Positions 6,840 through 8,404 of a stretch of DNA of 8,404 bases are shown here, one piece after another. Both the position numbers and the translations under genes were made by a program. Position 1 is the first letter of the stretch, and every line of letters starts with the position of its first letter. The DNA comes from Odoribacteraceae bacterium (GTDB taxonomy: Bacteria; Bacteroidota; Bacteroidia; Bacteroidales; Marinifilaceae): positions 1 through 8,404 of the forward strand of contig JAIRKS010000046.1 in the NCBI GenBank assembly GCA_031259905.1, read 5' to 3'. The notes beneath the pieces were generated by a model. That model saw nothing but the letters and a program-made list of their open reading frames with translations. It did not search any database and was not told where the DNA came from.

Positions 6840-8119
6840 AGTATCGCGATCGTTTATCGTGGCATCTCGTGCCGGTGCTCGCGTTTCCCGCGGCGACGGG
6901 AGCGACGCTCGCGCTGGAGTGTTACTGGGGCGTCGCGGTATGCGCGGCGTTCTCCGTCTTTTTCACGCGCCGGCTCTTTACCTTCCAGTCGCGGACGGTG
7001 AGGGACGTGAAGCGTTTCATCGACGCGGTGCGTTTCTCGGAATTCAACGTTTCGTTCCGCGCCGGGCGGGGGCTTCCCGACGAGCTCGCGGGGGACATGC
7101 AGGAGGCCGTCGAACGCTTCTCGACGCGTCTGCGGCGGATGGAATCCGAGCGAAACTTTCACGACGCGCTCCTGAACCGGGTGGACACCGGGATCATCGC
7201 GATCGATCGATCGGGGAGCATCCCGTGGATCAACAAGGCCGCGCTCGATGTCTTCGGGAAGCCTTGCCCGCGTTGCCTTGCCGACCTGGAGAGTGTATCT
7301 CCCGGTTTGCCCGCCGCGCTCTCGGCGCTGCATCCCGGCGAGACGAGGGTGATACGCGTCGAGCGGGAAACGCGCCCGTGGCAGCTGGCCGCGACGGCAA
7401 TCTCGTTCACGAGCGAGGGGAGGACGCTGAAGTTGATTAGCATGAAGAACGTGCAGTCGCTCCTCGAGGAGAACGAGAGCGACGCGTGGAAGAAATTGAC
7501 GCGCGTCCTCACGCACGAGATCATGAACTCGCTCGCGCCCGTGATTTCACTCTCCGAGACGTTCTCCACGCGTGACGACGAGAATCAAGAGATGATATAT
7601 ACTGCCATGCAAGCGATCCATCGCCGGAGCCGGGGGCTGGTCGATTTTATTCATAATTACAAGAAACTGACGTCCGTCCCGCGCCCGGTCATTGCCCCTT
7701 TCCCTGCCGACGGGTGGTTGGAAGAGATCAGTCAATTGCTCCGTGCGGGCGGTCGCGCGTTTACTTTTACCGTTCGTCCGCCGGGAATGCTCGTGGAGGC
7801 AGACCGCGCGTTGATGTCACAGGTCCTGATCAACCTGGTGATGAACGCCGGCGAGTCCGTGCCGCCGGGGAGACGGCCGGTTGTCGAGGTCGACGTGTCG
7901 AGAAACGAGTATCGCCGCGCGATCATCCGGGTATCGGATAACGGGGAGGGCATCCTGCCCGGCGTGATGGACAAGATATTTGTTCCCTTTTTCACCACCA
8001 AGCCCAACGGCTCCGGCATCGGGCTGAGCATCTGCCGGCAGGTGGTCAACCTGCACGGCGGTCAACTTTCCGTGCACTCCGAGCCGGACAAGGGAAGTGT
8101 ATTCACGATCAAGTTATGA
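6836..8119 (+). CDS. PAS-domain sensor histidine kinase (NtrB/NtrY-like), intramembrane-sensing layout
   Basis: This is a membrane histidine kinase of 427 aa, the cognate partner of the preceding regulator. Two closely spaced hydrophobic stretches (about 9-27 and 31-46) are separated by only a few residues (ECYWG), so there is no periplasmic sensing domain. A polar linker (about 50-105) leads to a PAS-like domain (about 106-205, DTGIIAIDRSGSIPWINKAA). The dimerisation/phosphoacceptor H-box is LTHEIMNSLAP with H227, and E228/N231 form the ExxN phosphatase motif. ATP-binding boxes are N (LINLVMNAGES, N333 and N337), G1 (VSDNGEG, D368), F (FVPFFTTK) and G2 (GSGIGLS, 392-398). The catalytic set is complete. 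The ATG at 6836 overlaps the regulator's TGA (ATGA), which indicates translational coupling and fixes the start. CPRC at 144-147 in the PAS region is an unusual cysteine pair of unknown meaning. Confidence 0.95.
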   Translation: MKYRDRLSWHLVPVLAFPAATGATLALECYWGVAVCAAFSVFFTRRLFTFQSRTVRDVKRFIDAVRFSEFNVSFRAGRGLPDELAGDMQEAVERFSTRLRRMESERNFHDALLNRVDTGIIAIDRSGSIPWINKAALDVFGKPCPRCLADLESVSPGLPAALSALHPGETRVIRVERETRPWQLAATAISFTSEGRTLKLISMKNVQSLLEENESDAWKKLTRVLTHEIMNSLAPVISLSETFSTRDDENQEMIYTAMQAIHRRSRGLVDFIHNYKKLTSVPRPVIAPFPADGWLEEISQLLRAGGRAFTFTVRPPGMLVEADRALMSQVLINLVMNAGESVPPGRRPVVEVDVSRNEYRRAIIRVSDNGEGILPGVMDKIFVPFFTTKPNGSGIGLSICRQVVNLHGGQLSVHSEPDKGSVFTIKL

Positions 8120-8125
8120 CGGTCG

Positions 8126-8149
8126 CCCGCGCGGGAACTACTTTTCCCG
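8126..8149 (+). terminator. Hairpin after the kinase gene, possible weak terminator
   Basis: Seven bases after the kinase stop there is a perfect 10-base palindrome, CCCGCGCGGG (8126-8135). Overlapping it is an alternative hairpin, CGGGAA (8132-8137) with TTCCCG (8144-8149) and a 6-base loop. No T-tract follows, so this is not a classical intrinsic terminator. The position is right for transcript-end structure, but in sequence this CpG-rich such palindromes are expected often. Confidence 0.2.
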
Positions 8150-8190
8150 TCGCTTGTCCCGCGGGGATTCGCTCTCTCGCGCGTGATACC

Positions 8191-8266
8191 CGGCTCTGTC
8201 TCGACGCAGAGGGGCATTGCAAGTTTGCAAAACGGCTCTGTCTCGAAGCAGAGCAAGTTTGCAAAA
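8191..8266. repeat. Two direct copies of an X-Y repeat unit, second with an 8-bp deletion
   Basis: Copy 1 is 8191-8232 (42 bp) and copy 2 is 8233-8266 (34 bp), directly abutting. They begin with the same CGGCTCTGTCTCGA and end with the same GCAAGTTTGCAAAA. Copy 2 differs by one base (C to A at 8247) and by exact loss of the 8 bases GGGGCATT. A third, diverged X block follows at 8267-8286, where the hairpin has become the perfect palindrome TGCGTCGACGCA (8273-8284). At the junction, GCAAAA and TTTTGC (8261-8275) form another 6-bp stem with a CGG loop. Confidence 0.85.
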
Positions 8267-8286
8267 CGGTTTTGCGTCGACGCAGA

Positions 8287-8404
8287 GGGGCATTGCAAGT
8301 TTACAATGCCCCGCAGACATTTGACAAAGGGGCATCGCGAGTTTGCAATGCCCCGCAGACATTTGACAAAGGGGCATCGCGAGTTTGCAATGCCCCGCGG
8401 ACAT
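8287..8404. repeat. Tandem 42-bp repeat, three copies (last cut by window edge)
   Basis: Copies are 8287-8328, 8329-8370 and 8371-8404, the last showing 34 of 42 bases. Copies 2 and 3 differ at one base in the shared part (A to G at 8399). Copy 1 differs from copy 2 at a few hairpin bases. Each unit starts with a 26-base inverted repeat, GGGGCATTG...CAATGCCCC in copy 1 (9-bp stem) and GGGGCATCGC...GCAATGCCCC in copies 2 and 3 (one mismatch), followed by a 16-base linker, GCAGACATTTGACAAA. On the minus strand the hairpin is followed by TTTGTC, so it could weakly terminate a gene entering from the right. There are no variable spacers, so this is not a CRISPR array. Confidence 0.9.

Larger units (their letters stand above)
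8191..8404. repeat. Mosaic palindromic intergenic repeat array, continuing past the right edge
   Basis: The 214 bp after the kinase gene are made from a few recurring blocks. Block X is a CTCTG...CAGAG-type hairpin of about 20 bp (8191-8210, 8233-8252, variant 8267-8286). Block Y is GGGGCATT plus GCAAGTTTGCAAAA (8211-8232; without the first 8 bases at 8253-8266; variant from 8287). Block Z is GCAGACATTTGACAAA (8313-8328, 8355-8370, and its cut start at 8397). Nearly every block can fold on itself. No protein-coding signal is convincing. A repeat of this sort may act as a transcript-end structure, a nucleoid-protein site, or a non-autonomous mobile or slippage-prone element. I do not recognise a named family. 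Confidence 0.85.

Noticed and set aside
8138..8404. Minus-strand open frame with three 14-residue cysteine-rich repeats (MSAGHCKLAMPLCQ)
   Set aside because: The repetition follows directly from the 42-bp DNA repeat being a multiple of three. The frame lies over strong hairpins, continues into unrelated GC-rich sequence, and has no signal of a folded or secreted protein. A coding role would need conservation beyond the DNA repeat.
8287..8404. CRISPR array
   Set aside because: The repeats abut directly, with no variable spacers, and no cas genes are present.

Overview
The window reads as a complete two-component regulatory pair facing a divergent tripartite ABC-export operon, in a GC-rich, CpG-rich genome that looks like Bacteroidota (probably Bacteroidales). 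That assignment is inferred from three things. The starts lack Shine-Dalgarno sequences. The promoter candidate has the Bacteroidota TTG / TAnnTTTG form. The gene set (TolC, HlyD-type adaptor starting MDIPLKKK, 8-TM FtsX/MacB-type permeases, NtrC-type regulator, PAS kinase) is a common cluster in that phylum. I cannot name the genus.

Layout. On the minus strand, read from 5302 down to 1, are a TolC-family outer-membrane channel (3824-5302), a single-TM periplasmic adaptor (2569-3819), a full 796-aa double-FtsX permease (147-2537), and the first 45 codons of a second, closely related permease (1-136) cut by the window edge. Gaps are 4, 31 (or 10 with an alternative start) and 10 nt, so these genes are almost certainly one operon. 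No ABC ATPase is present in the window; it presumably lies beyond the left edge or elsewhere.

A 184-bp divergent intergenic region (5303-5486) separates the operon from two plus-strand genes: an NtrC-type sigma-54 activator with receiver, AAA+ and Fis domains (5487-6839), and a membrane histidine kinase overlapping it by 4 nt (6836-8119). The intergenic region holds a good sigma-54-like element facing the efflux operon and a housekeeping-type promoter candidate facing the regulator. The simplest model is that the kinase phosphorylates the regulator, which activates sigma-54 RNA polymerase at the efflux operon. The kinase has almost no periplasmic loop, so the signal is probably intramembrane or cytoplasmic, possibly the state of the transporter itself.

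Downstream of the kinase (8120-8404) I see no credible gene. After about 70 bp of GC-rich sequence with small hairpins, a mosaic palindromic repeat array begins at 8191 and runs off the right edge. It is built from a few interchangeable blocks, including three tandem copies (the last cut) of a 42-bp unit with a strong GGGGCAT...ATGCCCC hairpin. The array is the least explained part of the window.
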